From Escarpia spicata (Eukaryota; Annelida; Polychaeta; Sabellida; Siboglinidae), in NCBI GenBank assembly GCA_963995525.1, contig OZ023206.1:46639357-46703356 (forward strand): a DNA stretch of 64,000 bases. The letters are read 5' to 3'. Each line of letters opens with the position of its first letter. Position 1 is the stretch's first letter. Both the position numbers and the translations under genes were made by a program. A model generated the notes under the pieces. It saw only the letters and a list, made by a program, of their open reading frames with translations, made no database searches and had not been told where the DNA came from. Of this stretch, positions 23,396 to 33,785 are shown one piece after another.

Positions 23396-23730
23396 TAGTC
23401 ATGGGGTTTATCCTCAAAAACACCTCAATTGTTCACATCCTTCTAAAAGCACCATTTTGGGATCAGCATTAGATAAGGCCATGACAATTATTTTTTTCGC
23501 GGGAGCCAAGCTGAGCTCTAGCTGTGGCGGCCATATCGGACAAATTCAATATGGCCGCCGTCTAGCGATAGGCTGTGTAGTAGCTAGATAATAAAAAGTA
23601 GTAGAACCATAAATGATAAAATTGGTGGGGGTTTCGAGTATGGGGAATCCATTTCTGGTGTTATTTGGCCGATTCCAGGTCGAGGTCACATGATAAAATC
23701 ACATTCAAGGCTTTTTTGGCTCAAAAAAAA
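23396..23730 (+). repeat. Left terminal inverted repeat
   Basis: Aligns with the reverse complement of about 26860-27193, with small indels. Matching blocks include ttgttcacatc, ggccatgaca, ggagccaagct, tgtggcggccata and gaaccataaa. The two TIRs are visibly diverged, so the insertion is not recent. Confidence 0.8.
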
Positions 23731-23916
23731 AAAATTGGAGCATAGGATCACCGTATACAGCGTTATATCGCAAACATGTTATCACAATTTTATCACGATA
23801 TCAATGTCAATGTGTTGCATTACTAAATATAATATATGTTTTGACAATTTATGCTCCTAGTGGAAACTGTACCTTAGTCACTGTCGGCTTAACAGTTAGG
23901 CATATACGCTTGCAAT

Positions 23917-26341
23917 ATGCTTTTGTTGGAAAATGGTCAGCTGGAGAAGGATGATGTGATCACATGGGCGGGTTTCAACTCGCAGCTCATGGATGATGCG
24001 TCTATCAAGCCTCGGGCAGAACTAGGTATCCTCAACGTATTTTCTGACAAGGTCGACTCTCCATCTTTGATGATGCATACTATGGATATAGTGAAAGAAA
24101 ACACCGAGTTCATCAACCCCGTTCAGACCCCTTTCCCAGGCGCCGATCAGCCTTTCTACGCCATATGCAAACAATTGCAGTGGACATTTCCCGATATCCT
24201 GGGCGAGAATAAGTTCATCATGCAGGTGTCAGCCTTACATATCGATGATAAGTGCCAGCTTTGTGCGTGGTTCTTTGTTTTTGACCATTCCAACTCCGCC
24301 CGCTGGTTGCCGATTCACGTCAGAGACATGGTCGATCTCGCATTGGAGCATCCAACGGAATATTCAGAGTACCTCAAAGCAAACGTCACAGTCAAAAAAT
24401 CTGAGCACAAGTTCAATCTCATGGCAAAATATAAATCCAACGATCAGGAGAACAAAGTACTCCAGGGCAGTGGTGGAACCTCTGACCTGTTTTATGACAA
24501 ACTTACGGCAGCAACAACTGGTCACGATGAAGAGGCGTGTAGCCTGCAGTCTAGGTTTCTGAATGACGTGCAGTCTTTCATGAAGGTGGTGACCGGAATG
24601 GGCAACCTCTTCTTAGCCACAGGTCACGAGCTCGTCGCTCTTGATATACGTGATGCGATGGAGCATAAAGTAGCTGTTTCCCTGTCCACAATCCTTGCTG
24701 TTGGTCAGGTTCTTCTGGAAGAATACGTAAAGACACGGCTAGACCAGGTGACGGTTCCTCTGTCAGACACAATAAAGAGAAGCAACGTGATTACTTTCGC
24801 CAACCGTCCAGACCCCCAAAAGAAGGGAAGCAAAGTCGGGTTACTGAATCAGAATACCGTGCTTGTCACCAAACATTTCCTTTCTGTCCAATCAAGTCCG
24901 GACGCTGATATTGCCGAATTCTTCAAATTCGAGAACCAGCGAGAGCCTCCTTCTCTATTAGACTGAAGTTCGTTCAGCACTGGGACCAAGTCGGACATTC
25001 TCGCGTGCATCAACGCGCCAACTTGCCGCGCCAATCCAGCGAGACAAGCGACAGTTCAAGTGTTCGACATGGCTGCCGTCATCCACATAGTGCATCCGAC
25101 CAGAGCGGCAACATTCGCTGTGTATGTGCACCTACACGTTGTGCCTTTACTGAAAGCTCACTTGACCGCCAGGGTTGAACGCGTCGATGAAGTCTGCGAC
25201 ACCTACCCTGAACATAGCCTGAAATCACTGACACAGCAGCGGCGTGGGACAGGTGCGCGTACTCGAGTCAAGCCAGATGGCGACGGCTGCACTCCCATCC
25301 CCAAAAGGGACTGGCAATCGTACTTGAAAAATTTGGAAAACAAAAAGGAGCTATTTTACTTTATCAGTAAACAGCTGACATGACTGACATGGATGGAAGA
25401 TTCTTCCTCAGCACAGAGTCTGAGGTGGTGCTCTCCAACAAGCCGTTCCATGTGTCAGTACTCCAGCCAAAAACAACGCAGAGGCAGATACGCGTATCAT
25501 CCAGCATCTAGCTCATGCCTCATACCATGACATGATAAAGCATTCATGTGCACTTGTCGACAGCGACATCGTTGTTCTTGCCGTCGCTTTCTTTGAAGAA
25601 CTTGACCTTTCAGAGCTTTGGATTGGCTTTGGTAGCGGCACGAAATAGCGATATATCACGGTGCACAACATCCACTCCCAGCTCGGTCCATCAAAGTCGT
25701 TGGCTCTACCCCTCTTTCACGCCATAACGGGCTGCGATATGACCTCTCAGTTTATCGGTTGCAGCAAGAAGACGGCGTCGGCTGCATGGAACAGTACACC
25801 AGAACGTACAGAGACGATGATCTCGCTGACCGAAGATCCAGAGTTCTTCACTCTGGAATTTTTTCAGATGCAACGAATCGAACGATTCGTTGTGCTCATG
25901 TATAACAAGACATGTGGTTCTGCAACTGTCAACGATGCTAGGCACAATCTCTTCTCCAATGGCAGTCCTTCACTCGACAATATGACGCCAACCCAGGCCG
26001 CTCTCTTCGAGCATGTCAAGAGGTCCTTGCTGCAAGCCAGTTTCATCTGGAAGCAGCCAACCACATGCCACCAGGCAATCCCTGTCTTTGGCCAATGGGG
26101 ATGGGAACAGGATTAACGCAGCAAGCAATGGCTCCCTTTCTGGACCACTCTCGCCGACGCAAGTAAAGCTTGTGCCTTGCTCCTAAACTGCGGCTGCACG
26201 AAAGCGTGCAAGGGGAATTGCAAATGCTGCAAGGCAGGTCTTCGTTGCACAACACTGAGCAAGTGCGAGGGTGGCTGCTTAAACAATGATGACAACGATG
26301 TGAATAATGGAACTACTACTAATGGATGGATGGGTAGATAG
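23917..26341 (+). pseudogene. Transposon gene with XPG/PIN-like and Cys-rich motifs, broken
   Basis: Three frame-related blocks belong to one protein family that recurs in animal genomes and is usually annotated only as uncharacterised. Block 1 (23917-24966) has DQPFYAICKQLQWTFPD and DHSNSARWLPIHVRDM, with sequence apparently lost between them because these motifs lie farther apart in relatives. Block 2 (25060-25383) has DTYPEHSLK and KRDWQSYLKNLENKKELF. Block 3 (about 25466-26341) has AEADTR, DSDIVVLA and ITGCD, an order of acidic motifs like that of PIN/XPG (FEN1-type) nucleases. It then has GPSKSLALPLFHA, PLWTTL-like PFWTTLADASKAC and a tail with nine closely spaced Cys (26183-26272). Block 3 is broken by TAG at 25646 and TAA at 26114, and frameshifts lie near 24967-25060, 25383 and 25465. 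It ends at TAG 26339-26341. It is not functional here. Confidence 0.65.
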
Positions 26342-26859
26342 ATAGACGGATGATAGATGAGATTGTCTGATTATACGAGTAGAGAGAATAAGTAAAATAG
26401 CATTGTATTTTTAGGTGCATTAATTGAATTATAATTTTGTGTATCCAATTGACAAGCAATTGCTATTTTCTAGAATAATAATATCGTTCATGCATTTTGG
26501 AGTGGGTTGCATTCCCAATTGTGCGTAATGAAAAGTTTCTATAATAAATGATCATTGTTCTTGACCTTGTCCTTGATTATATGACCTCGCCATTCCACTT
26601 TCAAAATCGGTTCCAACATTATAATAAATATATAAACCTTTGCTCACGCAGGAAGATCAATTGAATCATCAACAGATACATGGGGTTTTACGCATTTATG
26701 GGCAAATTTAACGTTAACCTTGATTGAAGAGACCTGTATCCAGAGCTCATTCTAAATTGACCGATTGTTCACCTAAAACATTTTTAGATGAAAATGACAC
26801 CAGAACGGTGAGTATCTGATATAGTACGTTTTTGGCTCAACATATCTACATTTTGAGCT
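26342..26859. other. 3' non-coding part of the TIR transposon
   Basis: AT-rich sequence with a short GATA-type simple repeat at about 26333-26355. No further coding signal was seen before the right TIR. Confidence 0.5.
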
Positions 26860-27193
26860 ATAATGATCTTGGATCTGATCTTACCATCGGATCTGATCTT
26901 ATCTCTTTACCTCAATCTAGAATAAGCAATCTAACACGGGAAATGGAATATGCATGCTAGAAAACCCCTAAAAAGTGGTATTGTTTATGGGTCTAATATT
27001 TTATGTTCTCAAGTTATTGCACAGACTTACTATGGACGGCAGCCATCTTGGATTTGTTCAATATGGCCGCCACAGCACGAACCCAGCTTGGCTCCTGCGA
27101 AAATAATGAGATGTCATGGCCATATGTAGTGCTGGTCCAAAAATGGTACTTGTAGAACGATGTGAACAATTTTATGATTAAGACCCCTGACTA
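26860..27193 (-). repeat. Right terminal inverted repeat
   Basis: Inverted partner of 23396-23730. It ends 'gacccctgacta' at 27193, right before the TGT that resumes exon B. Confidence 0.8.
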
Positions 27194-27269
27194 TGTGAAG
27201 AGTGCAGAGATGCGACGACGTGTATGAAATGCGTCTTTGGATTTGCGGTGAAAGAAGCATCTTGTTAAG
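27194..27269 (+). pseudogene. Cys-rich exon B, right fragment
   Basis: Resumes the exon at TGT GAA GAG, encoding CEECRDATTCMKCVFGFAVK, and ends in TAA G before donor GTAATT at 27270. With the left piece the total is 99 nt, matching exons A and C. The two TAA codons and the 3.8-kb insertion mean it cannot contribute to the protein. Confidence 0.7.
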
Positions 27270-27451
27270 GTAATTCGTGTGTTGATGTAATATCAGTTGA
27301 TATAATAGAACATGTAACTTGCTGCACAAACAGGAGTAGCAGGAACACGAAAAATAAAAATAATGAATACATAGAAGTAATGATATGGCATAGAATACTA
27401 TTATCAAACCTTATATATTATAACAAAGAAACATTCCTAATTATACTATAG

Positions 27452-27550
27452 CATTCTCCACTGACATAACCAACTGCGAAGAGTGTAGTGATGCGACGAC
27501 GTGTACGTAATGTGCCGTGGGATTTGCTGTGAAAGAAGAATCACATCAAG
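27452..27550 (+). pseudogene. Cys-rich exon C, one stop codon
   Basis: A third 99-nt copy with acceptor 'actatag' and donor 'AAG|GTAATT', phase 1-1. It keeps ITNCEECSDATTCT but then has TAA where exon A has AAA. The first Cys is lost (TTC) and the last is replaced by His. Translation would end here if it were spliced in, so it is probably skipped or is a decayed exon. Confidence 0.65.
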
Positions 27551-27990
27551 GTAATTCGTATGTTCATGTGATTACTATATATATATATATTGCAGCAAAT
27601 GTAGAGCAGCGATGTAAAAATAAACAACTCAAAACACGTTAAAATGCATTTTGAACGATTGCTAGTACATTACGCATCCAATCCCAACAGTCTTCGTATA
27701 TGTTGAAAGCTTACGCTTTCTGCTATACAAAAATATTAATGGTTTCCCGATAATCATAACTAAATTAATCTTAAACGGGCCTAGAACCGTGCTGTTTCCG
27801 TTTTGGACCCTGACTCACCGTTGGTTGACGTATGTTATTGCGATGTCACGACGACGATGAGAAACATCGGTTTCACAGCCATAAATGCACGGTAATTTTG
27901 CACACTTCAGAAAGCTTAATCGGACGCAAATAAATATGTGATATATTTTGCATGTCAAATAACAAAATTGATCTTTAAATATTTATTCAG

Positions 27991-28008
27991 GCCAGCGTGT
28001 GGATACGG
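27991..28008 (+). CDS. Candidate 18-nt microexon
   Basis: 'ttattcag' precedes and 'GTAAGT' follows an 18-nt segment, gccagcgtgtggatacgg. Its length is a multiple of three, so it would fit phase 1-1 and add six residues. The related sites in the downstream FN3 units are 17 nt and would break the frame. It could encode a short linker ahead of the first FN3 domain. Evidence is splice-site shape only. Confidence 0.35.
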
Positions 28009-28963
28009 GTAAGTTAACATCTTTGTTTTAATTGGCCCTAATCTCGGACGACATACTTTCAGGGATTAAAATACGACTCGTCGGATAAGAAAACAAAATT
28101 AAACCGAAATATAGTCAAAACAACCCATATCTATATATCACGGCCCTCACCTTTTAAGGAGAATTTCAGTTTATGGAACGCAAAAGGTGATGTTAAAAGT
28201 AACTGTTCAATCGCTGAACATATGTCAGCGTGACAAAATATGTCCGTTCAACGACCACTGAGTCATCGAATTGCTGACTTGAAGTAAAAGCTGACACACC
28301 ATGGTTATGTCTTCTCTCATGCCAACAGCATGAAAATATGTATATTACTTGAAAATTCTGCACTATGAAGTCAAGGTCTTTCGATGGACGTGAATTTCAC
28401 ATTCTGTGCGACATTCGTACTTTTGAAGAAAAAAAACAAGTCTTCGAACGCGCTACGGTGTTCAAGAAACGATGCTGTGTTTCTAGTATATGCTAAGCAT
28501 AACTCTCACTGCAGTCAACTACTTTGTTGTTGGTGTCTTCCAATTATTCTCTGATTGGTGTTTTGACTGGTTTGTATTTGAACACAGTACCATGACTTTA
28601 GTTTTTTTCTAAAACAATTATCATTTTTACAGAGTATACCGTTGTGCTTTGATGATCATTTGCCTAAGACTTAATATTATTTCAAGAGTTATTACTGTTG
28701 TTATGTCGATACCTCACTTTCAATCAGTCTTGTCTTGTGCATTAGATAACGTCATGACAAATGCATACTGTGCTGAGTTTCTTGTAGCATTACGATGTTT
28801 ATTTACTACATTAATAGGTTAGATTTAGAATACAATATTGCCGATAATCGGGAACGTTATTGGCATCGTATGGGCCTAACTGAGATTGTCAACAGCTTCG
28901 CAAGGTGGTATAGTTAAGATTGTTTCTCTACATGTGACCACTAATCGCGTTCTTGCGTTGCAG

Positions 28964-29236
28964 TACCGAATCCAGCGACCGACATTCAGCTGACCTCAAT
29001 AACTGAAGGCGGAGTCACAGTCGGCTGGACGGCTCCCACATCAGGGACGTTCGCAAAGTACAAAGTGACAGTGAAGGACGGTACCGTTGTGGCGAAGACA
29101 GAAACAGTTGACGACTCCACTGCAACGTCAAAAGCAATCACTGGTCTCACTGCTGGCACAGCCTACACTGTTGCAGTTGTTACTGTGAACAGCAATGGAC
29201 ATGAGAGTGCAGATCTGCCGGGGACGTTTTCCACAA
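28964..29236 (+). CDS. FN3 exon 1
   Basis: Acceptor 'gcgttgcag' and donor 'A|GTGAGT' frame a 273-nt phase 1-1 exon encoding one 91-residue fibronectin type III domain, an extracellular beta-sandwich used in adhesion and receptor proteins. Visible FN3 features are the Trp in TVGWTAPTSG, KYKVTV in strand C, the Leu of TGLTAGTAYTV and the Tyr two residues before VAVV, then a VNSNG turn. The copy differs from the others by His in NGHES where the rest have Asp, and by synonymous changes such as TCA for TCC. It is the first of the array and follows the Cys-rich exons and the candidate microexon. The start of translation is not here: the exon is internal. Confidence 0.85.
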
Positions 29237-30693
29237 GTGAGTTGCTATTAATATTCAATATGTACGTTGTATTCTTCTGATCAATCACAAGTGTCGTCGC
29301 ATTATATCATAATGTAATAAAAAATATCCATCAATGCATATCAGATAGACACATGGTCCTCATAGCTTTTCTAGAAAATAAGTACCATACATGTTACTAC
29401 GTCATAAGTTGATATTCTTTAAAGTTGTAACACTGTTATGTGTATAAGTGCAGTTATGTACGTATTGAATATGATGTCGTTGCTTCAGTTTCAGATACAC
29501 GGATTTTTTTAAGATTTTGCCTATCAAGTTTGTTATTGATGGGTGGTGTGTAGAAACTATTCCAAGCAAAACTCCTGATATGCCCTAAAATAAACTATAG
29601 GACTATGTCTAATCGGATGCAGATAAATGTGTGATATATTTTGCATACCAAATAAAAAATTGGGCTTTAGATTTTTTATTTTTGTACCAGCTATTTTTAT
29701 AACACAGTTACTGCTTTTCAGCCAGCGTGTGCTTGCGGGTAGGTTAACATCTTTGTTTTAATTGGCTCTAATCTCGGCCGACATACATTCAGGGAATAAA
29801 ATACGACTCGTAGGATCAGAAATGAAACTGAAATAGTGTCAAAACAACCAGAATATATCACGGCCCTCACCTTTTAAGGGTAATTTCAGTTTATGGAACG
29901 CAAAACGTGATGTGCGCTTAACACGTTAAAAGTAACTGTCGAATCGCTGAAAATATGTCAGCGTGGCAAATAGGTCGGTTCAACGACCACTGAGTCATCG
30001 AATTGCAAACTTGAAGTAAAAGCTGACACACCATGGTTATGTCTTCTCTCATGCCAACAGCATGACAATGCGTATATTACTTGAAAATTCTGCACTATGA
30101 AGTCAAGGTCTTTCGATGGAAGTGAATTTCACATTCTGTGCGACATTCGTACTTTTGAACAAACAACAAGTCTTCGAACGCGCTACGGTGTTTAAGTAAC
30201 GAAGCTGTGTTTCTAGTATATGCTAAGCATAACTCTCACTGCAGTCAACTACTTTGTTGTTGGTGTCTTCCAATTTTTATCTGATTGGTGTTTTGACTGG
30301 TTTGTATTTGAACACAGTACCGTGACTTAGTTTTTTTCTAAAACAATTATAATCTTTCCAGAGTATACCGTTGTGCTTTCATGATCATTTGCCAAAGACT
30401 TTAGCATTATTTCAAGAGTTAATACTGTTGTAATGTCGATACCTCACTTTCAATCAGTCTTGTCTTGTGCAATGGATAACGTCATAACAAATGCATACTG
30501 TGCTGAGTTTCTTGTAGCATTACGATGTTTATTTAATACATTAATAAGTTAGATTTAGAATACAATATTGCCGATAATCGGGAACGTAATTGGCATCGTA
30601 TGGGCCTAACTGAGATTGTCAACAGCTTCGCAAGGTGGTATCGTTAAGATTGTTTCTCTACATGTGACCACTAATCGCGTTCTTGCGTTGCAG

Positions 30694-30966
30694 TACCGAA
30701 TCCAGCGACCGACATTCAGCTGACCTCCATAACTGAAGGCGGAGTCACTGTCGGCTGGACGGCTCCCACATCAGGGACGTTCGCAAAGTACAAAGTGACA
30801 GTGAAGGACGGTACCGTTGTGGCGAAGACAGAAACAGTTGACGACTCCACTGCAACGTCAAAAGCAATCACTGGTCTTACTGCTGGCACAGCCTACACTG
30901 TCGCAGTTGTTACTGTGAATAGCAATGGAGATGAGAGTTCAGATCTGCCGGGGACGTTTTCTACAA
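30694..30966 (+). CDS. FN3 exon 2
   Basis: Same borders and phase as the first copy. Specific changes: ESSDL in place of ESADL, and NGDES. The intron that follows holds the gypsy element. Confidence 0.85.
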
Positions 30967-32244
30967 GTGAGTTGATATTAATATTAAATATGTATGTTGT
31001 ATTCGTCTGATCAATCACTAGTGTCGTCGCATTATTTCGTAATGTAATAAAAAAAATCCATCAATGCATATCAGATAGACACATGGTCCTCATAGCTTTT
31101 CTAAAAAATAAGTACCATACATGTTACTACGTCATAAGTTGATATTCTTTAAAGTTGTAACACTGTTATGTGTATAAGTGCAGTTGTGTACGTATTGAAT
31201 ATTATGTCGTTGCTTTAGTTTCAGATAGACGGATTTTTTTGAGATTTTGCATGTCAAATTTGTTATTGATGGGTGGTGTGTAGAAACTTTTCCAAGCAAA
31301 ACTCCTGATATGCCCTAAAATAAATTACAGGACTATGTGTAATCTGATGCAGATAAATGTGTCATATATTTTGCATGCCAAATAAAAAATTTGTTTATAG
31401 ATTTTTTATTTGTGTACCAGCTATTTTTATAACACAGTTACTGCTAATCAGGCAGCGTGTGCTTGCGGGTAGGTTAACATATTTGTTTTAATTGGCTCTA
31501 ATCTCGGCCGACATACATTCAGGGAATAAAATACGACTCGTAGGATCAGAAATGAAACTGAAATAGTGTCAATACAACCAGTATATATCACGGCCCTCAC
31601 CTTTTAAGGGGAATTTCAGTTTATTGAACGCAAAACGTGATGTGCGCGTAACACGTTAAAAGTAACTGTTGAATCGCTGAAAATATGTCAGCGTGGCAAA
31701 TATGTCGGTTCAACGACCACTGAGTCATCGAATTGCTGACTTGAAGTAAAAGCTGACACACCATGGTTATGTCTTCTCTCATGCCAACAGCATGACAATG
31801 CGTATATTACTTGAAAATTCTGCACTATGAAGTCAAGGTCTTTCGATGGACGTGAATTTCACATTCTGTGCGACATTCGTACTTTTGAACAAACAACAAG
31901 TCTTCGAACGCGCTACGGTGTTTAAGTAACGAAGCTGTGTTTCTAATATATGCTAAGCATAACTCTCACTGCAGTCAGCTACTTTGTTGTTGGTGTCTTC
32001 CAATTTTTCTCTGATTGGTGTTTTGACTGGTTTGTATTTGAACACAGTACCGTGACTTAGTTTTTTTCTAAAACAATTATAATCTTTACAGAGTATACCG
32101 TTGTGCTTTCATGATCATTTGCCCAAGACTTTAGCATTATTTCAAGAGTTATTACTGTTGTTATGTCGATACCTCACTTTTAATCAGTCTTGTCTTGTGC
32201 ATTAGATAACGTCATGACAAATGCATACTGTGCTGAGTTTCTTG

Positions 32245-32248
32245 TAGC
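32245..32248. repeat. Gypsy target-site duplication, left (TAGC)
   Basis: TAGC directly before the 5' LTR. The same four bases follow the 3' LTR at 42104-42107. Uninterrupted units read 'cttgtagcattacg' here, so one TAGC is ancestral. Confidence 0.9.
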
Positions 32249-32494
32249 TGTAGTGCGGAGCAGCACTGTAATTAGGTCACACCCAAGATAAGTACGCACA
32301 ACCGCATTACACCCTAACAATACACCCCCCACACATACACCCTATAAATACCCGTGCTACACAATAGCCAGGAGTCCGTATTGCCGCCGCCGCCGAGAAG
32401 CACAGCCTCTCATCGAGGAGACGCTCCCGTCGGCCTTCGGCCTCCGCTGCGGGGTACACCATTGTGCCTGCCCAAGTAAGTGCCGCGCACAATA
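32249..32494 (+). repeat. 5' LTR
   Basis: 246 bp, starting TGTAGTGCGG and ending GCACAATA. It contains a TATAAATA box at 32343-32350 and a GC-rich 'cgccgccgccg' segment. Confidence 0.95.
32343..32350 (+). promoter_or_regulatory. TATA box of the LTR promoter
   Basis: TATAAATA about 95 bp into the LTR, conserved in the 3' LTR at 41952-41959. Likely directs transcription of the element. Confidence 0.6.
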
Positions 32495-32495
32495 T

Positions 32496-32512
32496 TGGCG
32501 CTGCGAGCAGGG
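32496..32512 (+). promoter_or_regulatory. Primer-binding site
   Basis: TGGCGCTGCGAGCAGGG starts two bases after the 5' LTR. TGG pairs with a tRNA CCA end. I cannot say which tRNA. Confidence 0.7.
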
Positions 32513-32566
32513 TTTATTTCTGCTAGCGAATCTGCGTTATAGTTCCATGTTAAACCATTTATATTC

Positions 32567-32822
32567 TACGCGCAATTAACCAGGAGAAACCTGTCGGTTT
32601 TCAAGCGTTAATTGTTTAAACATTTACGAGCCAATTTTCCAGTGCGTATGATTGGAATCTGCCAGTTCTGTCTACGCATAAAATGAAGTAATTATACGCG
32701 CAATTAACCAGGAGAAACCTGTCGGTTTTCAAGCGTTAATTGTTTAAACATTTACGCGCCAATTTGCCTGTGCGTATGATAGGAATCTGCCGGTTCTGTC
32801 TACTCATAGTATGAAGTAATTA
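32567..32822 (+). repeat. 128-bp tandem duplication with nested hairpin in the leader
   Basis: Two copies offset by 128 bp. Each has an outer stem CAATTAAC/GTTAATTG (32573-32580 with 32607-32614; 32701-32708 with 32735-32742) and an inner stem AAACC-TGTC-GGTTT. The position between the primer site and gag is where packaging or dimerisation signals lie in retroelements. Confidence 0.75.
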
Positions 32823-33395
32823 TACGTGAGATAAGTTCTGCTAATTATCATATAGCAGTATTCAAACGCTTATTTGAAAGGTCTGCAATTACAATTTGAC
32901 GTCGGGACAACCAGTATACGGGCGTGGTCGCTGGCAGCATACAACCAGCGTCGCGCGTCGCCGTCGGTTGCTACGCGACTGCTAGCTGACTCGAACTGGG
33001 TTTAACCCTTTGATCACGCCGTGGTGTTTACATGACCCACGGATAGCTTTATAATTGAATTCTTTCTTAAGTTTAGTTAAGAGTTTATCGTGTTTATGAC
33101 ATTCTTGTTAATCATAAATCAAGCTATATTTTTGGTTTACTTCCTGAACTTACTAATTGGGTGTTATCGCCAACGTAATTGTAATGTATCTATCGCGTGA
33201 TACTGTTTACTGTTCTCACTAAAACGTGTTGGTAATTGTGCAAGTATATTGATTTTCTTTAAAAATCTGAGCTGCACTGTTCAGTTTGATTTGAATTACC
33301 TAATTTTTGAATAAATAGTGCAACTAACGTTGTTAAACAGTAGGCATTATTTTGTATACACAGTTTGGCATTTACACATACATTTATACGTCAAC

Positions 33396-33785
33396 ATGAC
33401 GTCAACAATCAACTTATATACATGCACTAAAGAACAGGTTATGGAAGTAGCAGGGGTATCCACCACAAAGGCTACCAAAATACTGAATATCAGGAAGAAA
33501 GATAAAATATAAATTGCTGACTTAGCGACAGCCACGGGCGCTACTACAACGTTTTGGGATAACTTGCTGGAAACAGGACGAATCAGTTTAGAGAAACCCC
33601 AGACCGGAGGAGCTAGTTCGATAGATTCTAGTAGCAACGAGGTAGAGATGTTAAAAGATAAACTGGAAAGGATGGAAGCACAATATCATGCGCAACTTGA
33701 CGAGAGGGATTGCAGAATCAAAGAATATGAAAGAGAGAGAGATCAAACAGGGTCAGGTTTGGTATTGACGAGTATGAATTCATGA
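33396..33785 (+). pseudogene. N-terminal gag segment with in-frame stop
   Basis: ATG at 33396 opens MTSTINLYTCTKEQVMEVAG and a helix-hairpin-helix-like VSTTKATKIL, then meets TAA at 33510. The same frame continues after it with a coiled coil (VEMLKDKLERMEAQYHAQLD) to TGA at 33783-33785, which overlaps the ATG of the next ORF as ATGA. The next frame is also open just upstream of its ATG (FGIDEYEF), so the two parts may once have been joined and separated by a frameshift near 33750. Low-level reinitiation at ATGA is the alternative. Confidence 0.6.

Larger units (their letters stand above)
23396..27193 (+). mobile_element. TIR DNA transposon, Academ-like candidate, ~3.8 kb
   Basis: Long inverted repeats bound this segment: outer ends TAGTCATGGGG on the left and the inverted form of TAGTCAGGGG on the right. 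Homology extends inward for about 300 bp through 'ttgttcacatc.ttcta' and 'gcgggagccaagctg'. It interrupts exon B exactly between the codons AAC and TGT. TTT lies on the left and TGT on the right, best explained as a 3-bp target duplication of TGT with one later change. Inside is one broken plus-strand gene. As I recall the Academ superfamily, 3- to 4-bp duplications, an XPG-type nuclease and a Cys8 zinc finger are described for it, and the motifs here fit. Classification is an inference. Confidence 0.6.
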
